From the IMG/VR virus record IMGVR_UViG_3300025828_000255, positions 1-20,532 of that record: DNA of 20,532 nucleotides; one strand, written 5' to 3'. Shown one piece after another: positions 1 to 5,080 of this stretch. Position 1 is the stretch's first letter. Every line of letters begins with the position of its first letter. A program made the position numbers and the translations under genes. The DNA comes from a virus. Below the pieces are notes generated by a model that did not search any database, was not told the DNA's origin, and worked only from the letters and a program-made list of their open reading frames with translations.

Positions 1-117
1 TGCACGTAACAAATCTAACTTCAATAACAATCTATCACTAATCTCGTTCTCTCCTGTGTACTGACAGGCAAACTCTTCTCTAGTGAAATAATCTAGGTCT
101 TGATTTATATCATACAT
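1..117 (-). CDS. M15-family peptidase (endolysin), N-terminal part, cut by window edge
   Basis: The first 39 codons of a minus-strand gene running off the left edge. The translation contains YFTREEFACQYTGE, then a leucine-rich helix ending KLDLLRA. This is the usual opening of phage M15A-type D-Ala-D-Ala peptidases (YF...EF.C..CG......L...LD.LR). Such enzymes cut the peptide cross-links of peptidoglycan and act as endolysins. The zinc-binding His/Asp residues lie beyond the window, so activity cannot be judged. The ATG overlaps the stop codon of the upstream gene by 8 bases (ATGTATGA), with a ribosome-binding site AGGGGAG about ten bases before it, so the two are probably translationally coupled. 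The family call rests on the N-terminal pattern only. Confidence 0.6.
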   Translation of the reverse strand, partial: MYDINQDLDYFTREEFACQYTGENEISDRLLLKLDLLRA

Positions 118-511
118 CTGTGTACTCCCCTTCAATGGGTTCTTCATTACCGCTTATGACGGTAGTCTCGCCACCGACACCAGTAATGGAAATATTAATA
201 GCACTTTTACCGCCACTAGCCTTATCCTTTTCAAAGTAACTAACGGGTAACAATCTATCCATGCACAGCTTCCAAGCTGCTGCCTGATTCTTATGGTCAT
301 CATCTAAGGCTGCGTTAAGTATCGCGTCCAACACCTTCCTACTCTTAGGGGATGCTAGCATTCTAGCCTTGTATTCGTTGATTACCGCTGCATCTCCCTT
401 GGGTCGCCCTACTGCATTGCGTTTACCCTTGGTTTTTGACGCTACTGAGTTCTTTTTAGGACGCCCAACCCGCTTCGCGGACTGACCAACCTTTGAATCC
501 TTACTACTCAA
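110..511 (-). CDS. Putative terminase small subunit / AT-hook DNA-binding protein
   Basis: A 133-residue protein with a very basic N-terminus carrying two AT-hook-like cores (GRPKK near residue 17, GRPKG near residue 36). A helical middle follows (EYKARMLASPKSRKVLDAIL, then DDDHKNQAAAWKLCMDRLLP), and then an acidic tail. Short AT-hook proteins with this ASPKSRKVLDAIL-type core occur in marine podoviruses, where I believe they are called small terminase subunits; that name is a recollection and not proven here. The start is TTG, supported by AAAGGAG six bases upstream. It is the first gene after the minus-strand promoter at 653-681 and is followed by the M15 endolysin, which fits a late packaging/lysis module. 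Any other DNA-binding regulator would look similar. Confidence 0.45.
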   Translation of the reverse strand: MSSKDSKVGQSAKRVGRPKKNSVASKTKGKRNAVGRPKGDAAVINEYKARMLASPKSRKVLDAILNAALDDDHKNQAAAWKLCMDRLLPVSYFEKDKASGGKSAINISITGVGGETTVISGNEEPIEGEYTDV

Positions 512-530
512 GGTCTACTCCTTTGGTTAT

Positions 531-546
531 CTTAAGTATACTTAAG
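531..546. promoter_or_regulatory. Palindromic operator-like site, copy 1
   Basis: A perfect 16-bp palindrome, CTTAAGTATACTTAAG, in the leader between the minus-strand promoter and the TTG start of the gene at 511. It is identical to the copy at 601-616. The dyad symmetry and repetition suggest a dimeric regulator's binding site. The regulator is not identified. Confidence 0.5.
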
Positions 547-550
547 TATT

Positions 551-585
551 CTTTAGGATTATACTTTAATTATTATTTAAAGAAT
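551..585. repeat. Leader repeat, copy A
   Basis: Two adjacent blocks, CTTTAGGATTATACTTTAAT (551-570) and TATTATTTAAAGAAT (571-585). They recur at 5081-5100 (one mismatch) and 5116-5130 (exact). Both copies sit downstream of a similar minus-strand promoter, so the whole promoter-leader looks duplicated. Confidence 0.6.
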
Positions 586-600
586 AAACTTAAAGGTGTT

Positions 601-616
601 CTTAAGTATACTTAAG
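601..616. promoter_or_regulatory. Palindromic operator-like site, copy 2
   Basis: A second exact copy of the 16-bp palindrome CTTAAGTATACTTAAG, 70 bp from the first and about 30-45 bases downstream of the expected transcription start of the promoter at 653-681. This position would suit a repressor or a roadblock to elongation. A shorter form, AAGTATACTT, lies at 5287-5296 downstream of another promoter. Confidence 0.55.
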
Positions 617-652
617 GCGCATGGTTGCCTTTGACTCTCTATTATACTAGAT

Positions 653-681
653 ATTATAGCATACTTTTAACTGAAAGTCAA
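653..681 (-). promoter_or_regulatory. Sigma70-type promoter for the minus-strand (terminase/late) unit
   Basis: On the minus strand there is TTGACT (681-676), a 17-bp spacer, then a perfect TATAAT (658-653), so five of six and six of six consensus bases at ideal spacing. A second TATAAT follows a few bases on. Transcription would start near 646 and read through both palindromes into the gene at 511. The spacer end and downstream flank (AGTATG, -10, ATATnTAGTAT) match the minus-strand promoter at 5138-5166. Confidence 0.75.
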
Positions 682-944
682 GCTTTATTTACTATATATC
701 CTTAAGTTTCCTTTAGACCGCGAGTCTAGCCAAAAGTTCCCCACACATGTCATAACTTTTAGCTATTAATGTGTCCTTTCTTATAGCTCAGGGCTACTTA
801 AGGGCCACCTTGTGTTTCCTTATGTATCTCAAGGACTTACAAGTATTCACAAGGCTTATACATGTATCCTAATTTCACCCTTTTTTGTATACCGGAGGGA
901 ACATCAGCATATAATGTAACACGCGACCCCCTCCCCGCCCTTAT
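682..944. other. Intergenic stretch without recognised features
   Basis: No gene is supported here. It holds a small inverted repeat (TAGAC/GTCTA, 714-718 and 724-728), scattered CTTAAG half-sites, and a two-mismatch DnaA-box-like word near 847-855. It ends in a C-rich patch just before the DnaA-box array. I found no convincing plus-strand promoter. Confidence 0.5.
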
Positions 945-1028
945 TTCTCCACAGGTTTTCCACAAGTTATCCACAGAAATCCCAGAGTTATCCACAGGAA
1001 TCCTTGAGTTATCCACAAGTTATCCACA
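945..1028 (+). other. DnaA-box array, candidate replication origin
   Basis: Four perfect copies of the strong bacterial DnaA box TTATCCACA start at 967, 988, 1009 and 1020, all in the same direction. Two one-mismatch copies precede them, TTCTCCACA at 945 and TTTTCCACA at 956. The starts are 11, 11, 21, 21 and 11 bp apart, so every box falls near a multiple of one helical turn and would lie on the same face of the DNA. Two weaker words ending AGCCACA (1159-1167, 1169-1177) continue the theme. AT-rich DNA follows at 1178-1260, as expected for an unwinding element. Host DnaA could open this site and load or attract the phage primase-helicase. It might also act as a DnaA-titrating or transcription-control site. 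Confidence 0.65.
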
Positions 1029-1220
1029 GGCCACCGTGTTGGCACGGGTATTGCATAAGATTCCACAAGGATTGAGTGTGAGTATGCCAGAGGATACCTA
1101 CAGCACTGTATGAATACACAGGTTGACACAAGCATACCCTTATGCTAGGTACACAAGGATAGCCACAAGTAGCCACAAATAAATTGCTATAGATGTAGGT
1201 AGATAAAAAAGATTGTAGAT

Positions 1221-1256
1221 TGTCGCAACCAGATATATCTATGTCGCAAATAGATA
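1221..1256 (+). repeat. Two iteron-like direct repeats around a palindrome
   Basis: TGTCGCAAnnAGATA occurs at 1221-1235 and 1242-1256, exactly 21 bp apart, the same pitch as the DnaA boxes. The perfect palindrome AGATATATCT (1231-1240) spans the end of the first copy. Repeats of this kind next to DnaA boxes recall iteron origins of plasmids and some phages. A phage initiator that could bind them has not been identified. They could instead be a regulator's operators. Confidence 0.45.
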
Positions 1257-1269
1257 AGCATCAGTCTCT

Positions 1270-1637
1270 CAAGGGTCTATCATGGGGACCATCAAGACGA
1301 CACAGAAACAGCGTGTCTGAGAATGGTAGAGGTATAAGCGGGATCAATATCTAGTGTTAGTAAAGTCCGCGGGCTTTGATTAATTTAACACCGAGCTTAT
1401 ATCGCAGTCTTGACCTGAGTGTTACCACTAGCAGATAACGGTAACAGCCCCTAGATGCCGCGGCATGCAAGGTTGTGAAAGTGGAGTGAATCAGGATAGA
1501 GTAACCAAGATTGTTCGCAGGTTACACGGAGCCAGAAGGCGGGCTGAAAGGTCGCAGTGTGGTTAAAACAGCTCCAGAGAACAATCAACGGTTATTCACC
1601 GGAGATGCTAGGTAACTGGCGTTTGCGTTGAATAACT
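1270..1637 (+). ncRNA. Candidate structured RNA or structured 5' leader
   Basis: No open frame of note, but many complementary segments. GACAC/GTGTC pair at 1299-1303 and 1313-1317. A nested three-part arm has GGTATAAGC/GCTTATATC (1331-1339, 1395-1403) enclosing GTGTTA/TAACAC (1354-1359, 1386-1391), which encloses AAAGTC/GGCTTT (1362-1367, 1372-1377). TGTTACC/GGTAACA pair at 1420-1426 and 1440-1446. A 12-nt palindrome lies at 1455-1466. GTAACC/GGTTAC (1501-1506, 1520-1525) has a loop whose GATTGTTC (1509-1516) matches GAACAATC (1579-1586) perfectly, giving a pseudoknot that encloses GGAGC/GCTCC (1528-1532, 1571-1575). GGTTATTCA/TGAATAACT (1590-1598, 1629-1637) ends just before the ribosome-binding site of the gene at 1652. 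It could be a separate RNA, a leader controlling early genes, or secondary structure of an origin. The pairings were found by eye; no family is recognised. Confidence 0.4.
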
Positions 1638-1651
1638 AAAGGTAACTAAAC

Positions 1652-2104
1652 ATGGCTAAGAAAACTCGTAGGTCATACGCTGAGTTAGATAACATACTAG
1701 GGCGGCATTACGCTGACAATAATTTCTGTGCCTTGGTCGCTATTTGTATAGCTACTGATGCAAGCGTAGGTAAGGTTAAAAGATACGTAGAGAAGTTTGC
1801 TAAAACTTGGGAAGGTCGTAAGCGAGTACATCGCAGAGGCACACCGTTTGAGGTAATCAAAGCTAGCTTGAATCGCTTTGGTAAAGAACATGACCCAGAC
1901 TGGAATAAGTACAGCCACTGTGGGTATACACTTAACAGAGTCCACAAGGAACTTGCACTAACGCACCCAAACGATACGTTTCACGTGTACGTAAGGGGTC
2001 ACGTGTCCTGTATCCGCGAAGGTATACTTGAAGATTGGACTGCAAAGAAGCCTAGCAGACGCAAGGTGTCGCACGTTTTCAGGGTAATTGATAGGACTAG
2101 TTAA
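1652..2104 (+). CDS. Early protein with possible papain-like (cysteine peptidase) fold
   Basis: A 150-residue basic protein and the first early gene. It begins after AAAGG at a good distance (1638-1642), immediately downstream of the terminal hairpin of the structured leader. The layout resembles small phage papain/C39-like proteins: a Cys at a helix start in DNNFCALVAI (C26), a glycine/threonine turn (GTP, residues 63-65), GYTLNRV, and a C-terminal block FHVYVRGHVSCIREGILEDW with H117 and D128. C26, H117 and D128 could form the Cys-His-Asp triad. The C-terminal strand-turn-strand pattern (H.....REG...DW) is the part I recognise best. Substrate and activity are unknown; it might be an inactive fold. 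As the first early gene, a role in acting on host proteins is conceivable, but that is inference. Confidence 0.5.
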   Translation: MAKKTRRSYAELDNILGRHYADNNFCALVAICIATDASVGKVKRYVEKFAKTWEGRKRVHRRGTPFEVIKASLNRFGKEHDPDWNKYSHCGYTLNRVHKELALTHPNDTFHVYVRGHVSCIREGILEDWTAKKPSRRKVSHVFRVIDRTS

Positions 2105-2172
2105 TTTGTTTTATCGTGTCTATTGGTATACAGTAGGCATTATTAAACCAACTAAACCAAAAGGTAATAACG

Positions 2173-2403
2173 ATGAAACTTAAGCAATTAGGAAGTAACA
2201 TGACCGAGCTAGACTTGGGCGAGGTACAGGTATTTTTTAGCTACGAGACACCAGTAGCCGCACGAACTGATACGGGTGCATTGGTGCGTACATCAACCAA
2301 GTACAGCGTAACCACCACCAAGCACATCAATAAGTGGTTGCAGGGTTGTGATGCAGTGGAAGTACCGCAGTCAGTAATTAACACTTTAGTGGAGGTAGTA
2401 TAA
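2173..2403 (+). CDS. Conserved small phage protein of unknown function
   Basis: 76 residues, start ATG after AAAGG. The sequence has the pattern LGSNMTEL, then VFFSYETPVAA, then YSVTTTKHINKWL. This is typical of a small protein family found in many podo- and siphoviruses of aquatic bacteria (possibly the family called DUF8033; the number is from memory). The predicted content is mostly beta-strand followed by a short helix. Its function is unknown. Its TAA overlaps the next ATG by one base (TAATG), so the pair is probably translationally coupled. Confidence 0.7.
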   Translation: MKLKQLGSNMTELDLGEVQVFFSYETPVAARTDTGALVRTSTKYSVTTTKHINKWLQGCDAVEVPQSVINTLVEVV

Positions 2404-2594
2404 TGAGCGAATCAGCAATTACACTGGGCAAAATACAAGTAGAGTTTGAGTGTTTATATGGCACTAAAGAAATGTTAAAACGACTAACTCAAAAAGATCG
2501 CACAAGTGAGTTATTGCGGATATGCAACCGCGAAAACATATCATTTAAAGGTTTTGAGTATTTAGAGCGCAAACTAATTTTGGTAGGAGTATAG
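2403..2594 (+). CDS. Small hypothetical early protein
   Basis: 63 residues, starting in the TAATG overlap with the preceding gene and preceded by GGAGG within that gene's last codons. Mixed charge, with a run LKRLTQKDRTSELLRICNRE that would be helical. No motif is recognised. Support comes from its position in a tightly packed gene series, its ribosome-binding site and codon use like its neighbours. Confidence 0.6.
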   Translation: MSESAITLGKIQVEFECLYGTKEMLKRLTQKDRTSELLRICNRENISFKGFEYLERKLILVGV

Positions 2595-2598
2595 TATT

Positions 2599-2757
2599 AT
2601 GGATTTAAAAACAGCAGAGACTCAACTAGCGTTAATAACTCCGCAGATCATTAAGCTAGAAATTCAGGGAAAAACAGCCTACACTGACGCTAAATGCTCT
2701 GATTTGTGGAAAGAAGCGCGGGAGTTAACCAAGATAATAAAACTACTTAAACTCTAA
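2599..2757 (+). CDS. Small hypothetical early protein (52 aa)
   Basis: A short gene of 52 codons reading MDLKTAETQLALITPQ, then a lysine/leucine-rich helix ending KIIKLLKL. It starts nine bases after TAGGAG and fills the gap between two other early genes. The sequence looks largely helical and possibly coiled-coil. No family is recognised. The packing, ribosome-binding site and fit to the gap make it a likely real gene. Confidence 0.6.
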   Translation: MDLKTAETQLALITPQIIKLEIQGKTAYTDAKCSDLWKEARELTKIIKLLKL

Positions 2758-2771
2758 TAGGAGCATAAACA

Positions 2772-2957
2772 ATGAGCAGGTCAATATTAATTGAGGTCAA
2801 GCAGAGCTATGGTCGGAAGGTTATCTATCCGGCCTGTAACAACGCTGAGACATTCGCGAGGCTGTCAGGGTGTAAGACCTTGACCGAACAAACGCTTGAG
2901 TTGATAGAGCAGTTAGGCTACACTATCGACACAATAACACCAGATTGGAGGGCTTAA
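2772..2957 (+). CDS. Conserved small phage protein of unknown function
   Basis: 61 residues starting after TAGGAG. The pattern ILIEVKQSYGRKVIYPACNN, then FARLSGCKTLTEQTLELI, then LGYTID resembles a short protein found next to small early genes in many T7-like and other phages. There it usually reads LIEV...YG...YP......FA.L.G.KTL....L..I..LG. The N-terminal half is beta-stranded and the C-terminal half helical. No biochemical role is known to me. Confidence 0.65.
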   Translation: MSRSILIEVKQSYGRKVIYPACNNAETFARLSGCKTLTEQTLELIEQLGYTIDTITPDWRA

Positions 2958-2960
2958 CTA

Positions 2961-3128
2961 ATGAATAGCGCAAGACGTAAGCAGCTAGTGGCTGAACAAA
3001 AGCGAGAGTATCGTATAAAGTTCTTTACAGATGTGTTTGGATGGTGTACCATCGCATCATTAACTTATTTAATATGGCTTGGGTTTTTCTTTATGTTAGC
3101 TAATCCCTTGTCCACTTTGTTTAACTAG
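2961..3128 (+). CDS. Small single-pass membrane protein
   Basis: 55 residues. The N-terminal half is strongly basic and helical (ARRKQLVAEQKREYRIKFF). It is followed by one hydrophobic segment of about 20 residues (roughly residues 27-47, from GWCTIASLTY to FFMLA) and a short polar tail. The charge pattern predicts N-terminus inside, C-terminus in the periplasm. It starts ten bases after GGAGG and three bases after the previous stop. An early small membrane protein could alter the host envelope, exclude other phages or act in lysis; one transmembrane segment and an early position do not point clearly to a holin. Confidence 0.6.
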   Translation: MNSARRKQLVAEQKREYRIKFFTDVFGWCTIASLTYLIWLGFFFMLANPLSTLFN

Positions 3129-3139
3129 GAGTATATATT

Positions 3140-3310
3140 ATGGGTAGGATTTGGAACGGTAGTTGTGAGGATTGGTTGCACGGTGATGAGCCACACGGCT
3201 TGGACTTGCCGGATGCAGATGATTATGCACCAATGGAACAATGGGAGATTGACGAGGCCATTGCGGATTTAATGGCAGACGCAGATAGACTAGGGAGATT
3301 AGATGACTAA
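3140..3310 (+). CDS. Very acidic 56-residue early protein
   Basis: Starts after TAGGAG. Of 56 residues about 17 are Asp or Glu, with three Arg and no Lys. The acids are spread along the chain (for example LPDADDY, EIDEAIADLMADADRL). No family is recognised. Small highly acidic phage proteins are sometimes DNA mimics or inhibitors of host nucleic-acid enzymes, such as T7 Ocr; the resemblance here is in composition only. Its stop overlaps the next start by eight bases (ATGACTAA). Confidence 0.6.
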   Translation: MGRIWNGSCEDWLHGDEPHGLDLPDADDYAPMEQWEIDEAIADLMADADRLGRLDD

Positions 3311-3476
3311 ACGTATCAAGCTAAAAGGGGGCGACGAGTACGATGCATTCTCTCGCGCCTCTCGTACCCTGCTACAATGGCGTAGTGGTGAAGTAAAGAA
3401 GATCAAACGCAAGCACAACAAACGAGTGCGACAGGAAAACAAAAGCGCAATGCGCGAGGATAATAGTTATGACTGA
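3303..3476 (+). CDS. Very basic 57-residue conserved phage protein
   Basis: Overlaps the acidic gene before it by eight bases and the gene after it by eight bases (ATGACTGA), so all three are probably coupled. The sequence contains KLKGGDEYDAF, then QWRSGEVKKIKRKHNKRVRQ. The GDEYDA..........G..KKIKR..NKR pattern recurs in small proteins of many phages, often near early genes. The lysine/arginine-rich C-terminal half suggests nucleic-acid binding. Its role is unknown. Confidence 0.65.
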   Translation: MTKRIKLKGGDEYDAFSRASRTLLQWRSGEVKKIKRKHNKRVRQENKSAMREDNSYD

Positions 3477-3927
3477 TAAAGAATTTTTTGATTGGCTAGA
3501 GACATGTCCGTCTAAGGATTGGCATGTCATGGACGCAGACCCTTGTAGTGTGGAGATTAGATTCCCTATCAAGATGTTAAAAGATAAGGACAAGAGCAAG
3601 TTACGTGTGCTAAACTCCTGTAGTACGGAGCTGTGGATCACTGACGAGGAGCTTAAGGAGGCCAACAAGCAAGCACTGGAAATCTTTGATGAATTCTACG
3701 ACAACATAGGTCATGGCGAGGAGACATGGACTGAGATTCAGGTAGGCGATAAGTTCTTTGACATCAACTGTTGGGACGAGGGTATAGGCTATGACTACCC
3801 GTCCAGAGAAGGGGCTGTACATTGCTCTATATATCCTACTGTTGAGCTAGATAATGGATACCGTTATTGTGAGGGCGATAAGTACTTGCGTTTGTTTACT
3901 GTGGATAAAACTTTAGGAGAAGAATAG
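3469..3927 (+). CDS. Hypothetical acidic early protein (152 aa)
   Basis: Starts in an eight-base overlap with the previous gene and ends one base before the next. It contains an aromatic, tryptophan-rich N-terminus (FFDWLE, then KDWHVMD), a helical centre with many acids (EELKEANKQALEIFDEFYDN), and a beta-rich C-terminus with FFDINCWDEG and CSIYPTVELDNGYRYC. No catalytic motif or known domain is recognised. Length, codon use and tight packing support a real gene. Confidence 0.65.
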   Translation: MTDKEFFDWLETCPSKDWHVMDADPCSVEIRFPIKMLKDKDKSKLRVLNSCSTELWITDEELKEANKQALEIFDEFYDNIGHGEETWTEIQVGDKFFDINCWDEGIGYDYPSREGAVHCSIYPTVELDNGYRYCEGDKYLRLFTVDKTLGEE

Positions 3928-3928
3928 T

Positions 3929-4129
3929 ATGATGATATTTGGTAGAATGTTAAGTATAGAGCTGATCAACGGTTGCGGATTGTACCTTGAGTTTGCTGAC
4001 AGCCGTGCCGTCTGGGTCTATAACAAGGACACGGACAACACTGAGGCCATGCCCTTTGAAGGCGTACTGCTACACTTGCCCTTCATCTTGGTCAGCTATG
4101 GTCGCGTGTACGAGGAGGTAGAGGTATGA
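3929..4129 (+). CDS. Small hypothetical early protein
   Basis: 66 residues, one base after the previous stop, with TAGGAG about ten bases upstream. The chain looks mainly beta-stranded (LSIELINGCGLYLEF, AVWVYNKDTDN, MPFEGVLLHLPF). The start may be either of two adjacent ATG codons. Its end overlaps the next gene by four bases (ATGA). No family is recognised. Confidence 0.6.
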   Translation: MMIFGRMLSIELINGCGLYLEFADSRAVWVYNKDTDNTEAMPFEGVLLHLPFILVSYGRVYEEVEV

Positions 4130-4350
4130 GTAAAATCAAAGAGGAACTGCTAGGCTATGACTATGAGCCTAGTGATTGGATAGAACCACAAGCACATGTA
4201 ATGGTTGACGAGTTGATTGAGTATCAGGTATACTGTATGACATTATCTGAACTGACACAGCGAGTCACTAAGCAGATGCGTGACGAGTATTATAGTAATT
4301 CATACACCGACATGGTGCAAAAGTACAGCGAGGTATTCCCTAATGAGTAG
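4126..4350 (+). CDS. Small hypothetical early protein
   Basis: 74 residues, starting in an ATGA overlap and preceded by GAGGTAGAGG. It is acidic and mostly helical (VMVDELIEYQVYCMTLSEL, then QRVTKQMRDEYY). No motif is recognised. Its last codons overlap the start of the next gene by eight bases (ATGAGTAG). Confidence 0.6.
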   Translation: MSKIKEELLGYDYEPSDWIEPQAHVMVDELIEYQVYCMTLSELTQRVTKQMRDEYYSNSYTDMVQKYSEVFPNE

Positions 4351-4549
4351 ATGTAAAAGTTGCGATGTTATATTAAACGAATACGAACTAAAAAAGATTG
4401 ACCATTTAACAGGACTACATCTTGACCTATGTAACGTCTGTGCCGCCCACTCTAATGAAGCATTAATGGAAAGTAGCGACACGCTTAATTATCTTTACAC
4501 GGGTTTAGTTTCGGAGACTGAGGATATTGACTCGTTGAGGGTGGAGTAA
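4343..4549 (+). CDS. Small zinc-ribbon-like early protein
   Basis: 68 residues. The ATG at 4343 lies in an overlap with the previous stop and gives MSRCKSCDVILNEYELKK, a CxxC pair at residues 4 and 7, followed by LCNVCAAH with a second CxxC near residues 30 and 33. Four cysteines in two pairs suggest a small zinc ribbon. The C-terminus is acidic. Its last 55 bases overlap, on the other strand, the end of the endonuclease VII-like gene. It is the last gene of the early series. Target and role are unknown. Confidence 0.6.
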   Translation: MSRCKSCDVILNEYELKKIDHLTGLHLDLCNVCAAHSNEALMESSDTLNYLYTGLVSETEDIDSLRVE

Positions 4550-4977
4550 TCGCCTTTATCTTCAAGATAATAGACAGCCTTCTTAAGTAACTGGGGGCTG
4601 TCTTTAAAAAGACCTAGAGCAGTGTTACAATGATGACACAACAAACCTCTGACTTCTCCTGTGTCGTGGTTATGGTCAACAAACAGAGAGGTAGGAGAGG
4701 TAGCAGGAGATTCACAGATAAGGCAAGCGTTGTTCTGTTCTGCCATCATCTGATTGTAGTCATCTGTTGTTATGTTATACTTACGCTTGAGATCCCTCTC
4801 TCTTTTAATAAGAGGACAGGCTTTTGTATTTAACCCTTTAGCGTGACGTTCTCTTTGATAAGTGTTAGTGCAGGGTTTACATCTTGGCTTGGGAATTGAA
4901 GCCTTACGAGTAGGACAGTGATAGTGCGTAAACTCAGTAAGAGGTTTAGATATGTTACATTTAATACAGGTTTTCAT
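4495..4977 (-). CDS. Endonuclease VII-like HNH nuclease (recombination endonuclease VII family)
   Basis: 160 residues. The N-terminal third has two CxxC pairs (C4/C7, C33/C36), a zinc finger. The C-terminal part is the T4 gp49-type core: YNITTDDYNQMMAEQNNACL with C85/C88, then FVDHNHDTGEVRGLLCHHCN with the DHNHD active-site cluster (101-105) and C114/C117, then the helix LLKKAVYYLE. The family resolves Holliday junctions and branched DNA; many copies behave as freestanding mobile nucleases. It starts eight bases after GGAG. It lies opposite to the surrounding plus-strand genes, has its own promoter at 5138-5166 and overlaps the preceding gene tail to tail, which fits insertion as a unit. Confidence 0.9.
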   Translation of the reverse strand: MKTCIKCNISKPLTEFTHYHCPTRKASIPKPRCKPCTNTYQRERHAKGLNTKACPLIKRERDLKRKYNITTDDYNQMMAEQNNACLICESPATSPTSLFVDHNHDTGEVRGLLCHHCNTALGLFKDSPQLLKKAVYYLEDKGDYSTLNESISSVSETKPV

Positions 4978-5080
4978 AAGTTATCTCCGACAAGATAATA
5001 GAAAAAGACCTACTAGCAGTGTCGGCTACGTTCGGCCTTTAAGGAAGGGCTTATGTATACACAAGTAAACATAAGTAAGA

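Noticed and set aside
110-511. Transcriptional repressor of a lysogenic switch
   Set aside because: No helix-turn-helix pattern, integrase or excision gene is visible; AT-hooks and linkage to the endolysin fit a packaging protein better.
862-1113. 83-codon plus-strand reading frame across the DnaA boxes
   Set aside because: The frame is open because the 21-bp and 11-bp repeats lack stops in it. Its product is a translation of the repeats (PELSTG, LELSTS), there is no ribosome-binding site of note, and the opposite strand is open as well.
941-1135. 64-codon minus-strand reading frame over the same repeats
   Set aside because: A mirror of the repeat array (WITQGFLWITLGFLWIT). It is better explained by DnaA boxes than by a protein.
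1123-1151. Plus-strand promoter from TTGACA at 1123
   Set aside because: The -35 word is perfect but no acceptable -10 word occurs at 16-19 bp; TATGCT is too close.
1214-1260. Possible CRISPR-like repeat from the duplicated TGTCGCAA words
   Set aside because: Only two copies, 21 bp apart, with no unique spacers of normal length.
1410-1439. Plus-strand promoter TTGACC-18-GATAAC inside the structured region
   Set aside because: The -10 word matches at only four positions and the segment is part of a hairpin; too weak to list.
1440-1600. tRNA or tmRNA gene
   Set aside because: No acceptor stem, T-arm GTTCRA motif with matching stem, or anticodon arm of proper spacing could be placed.
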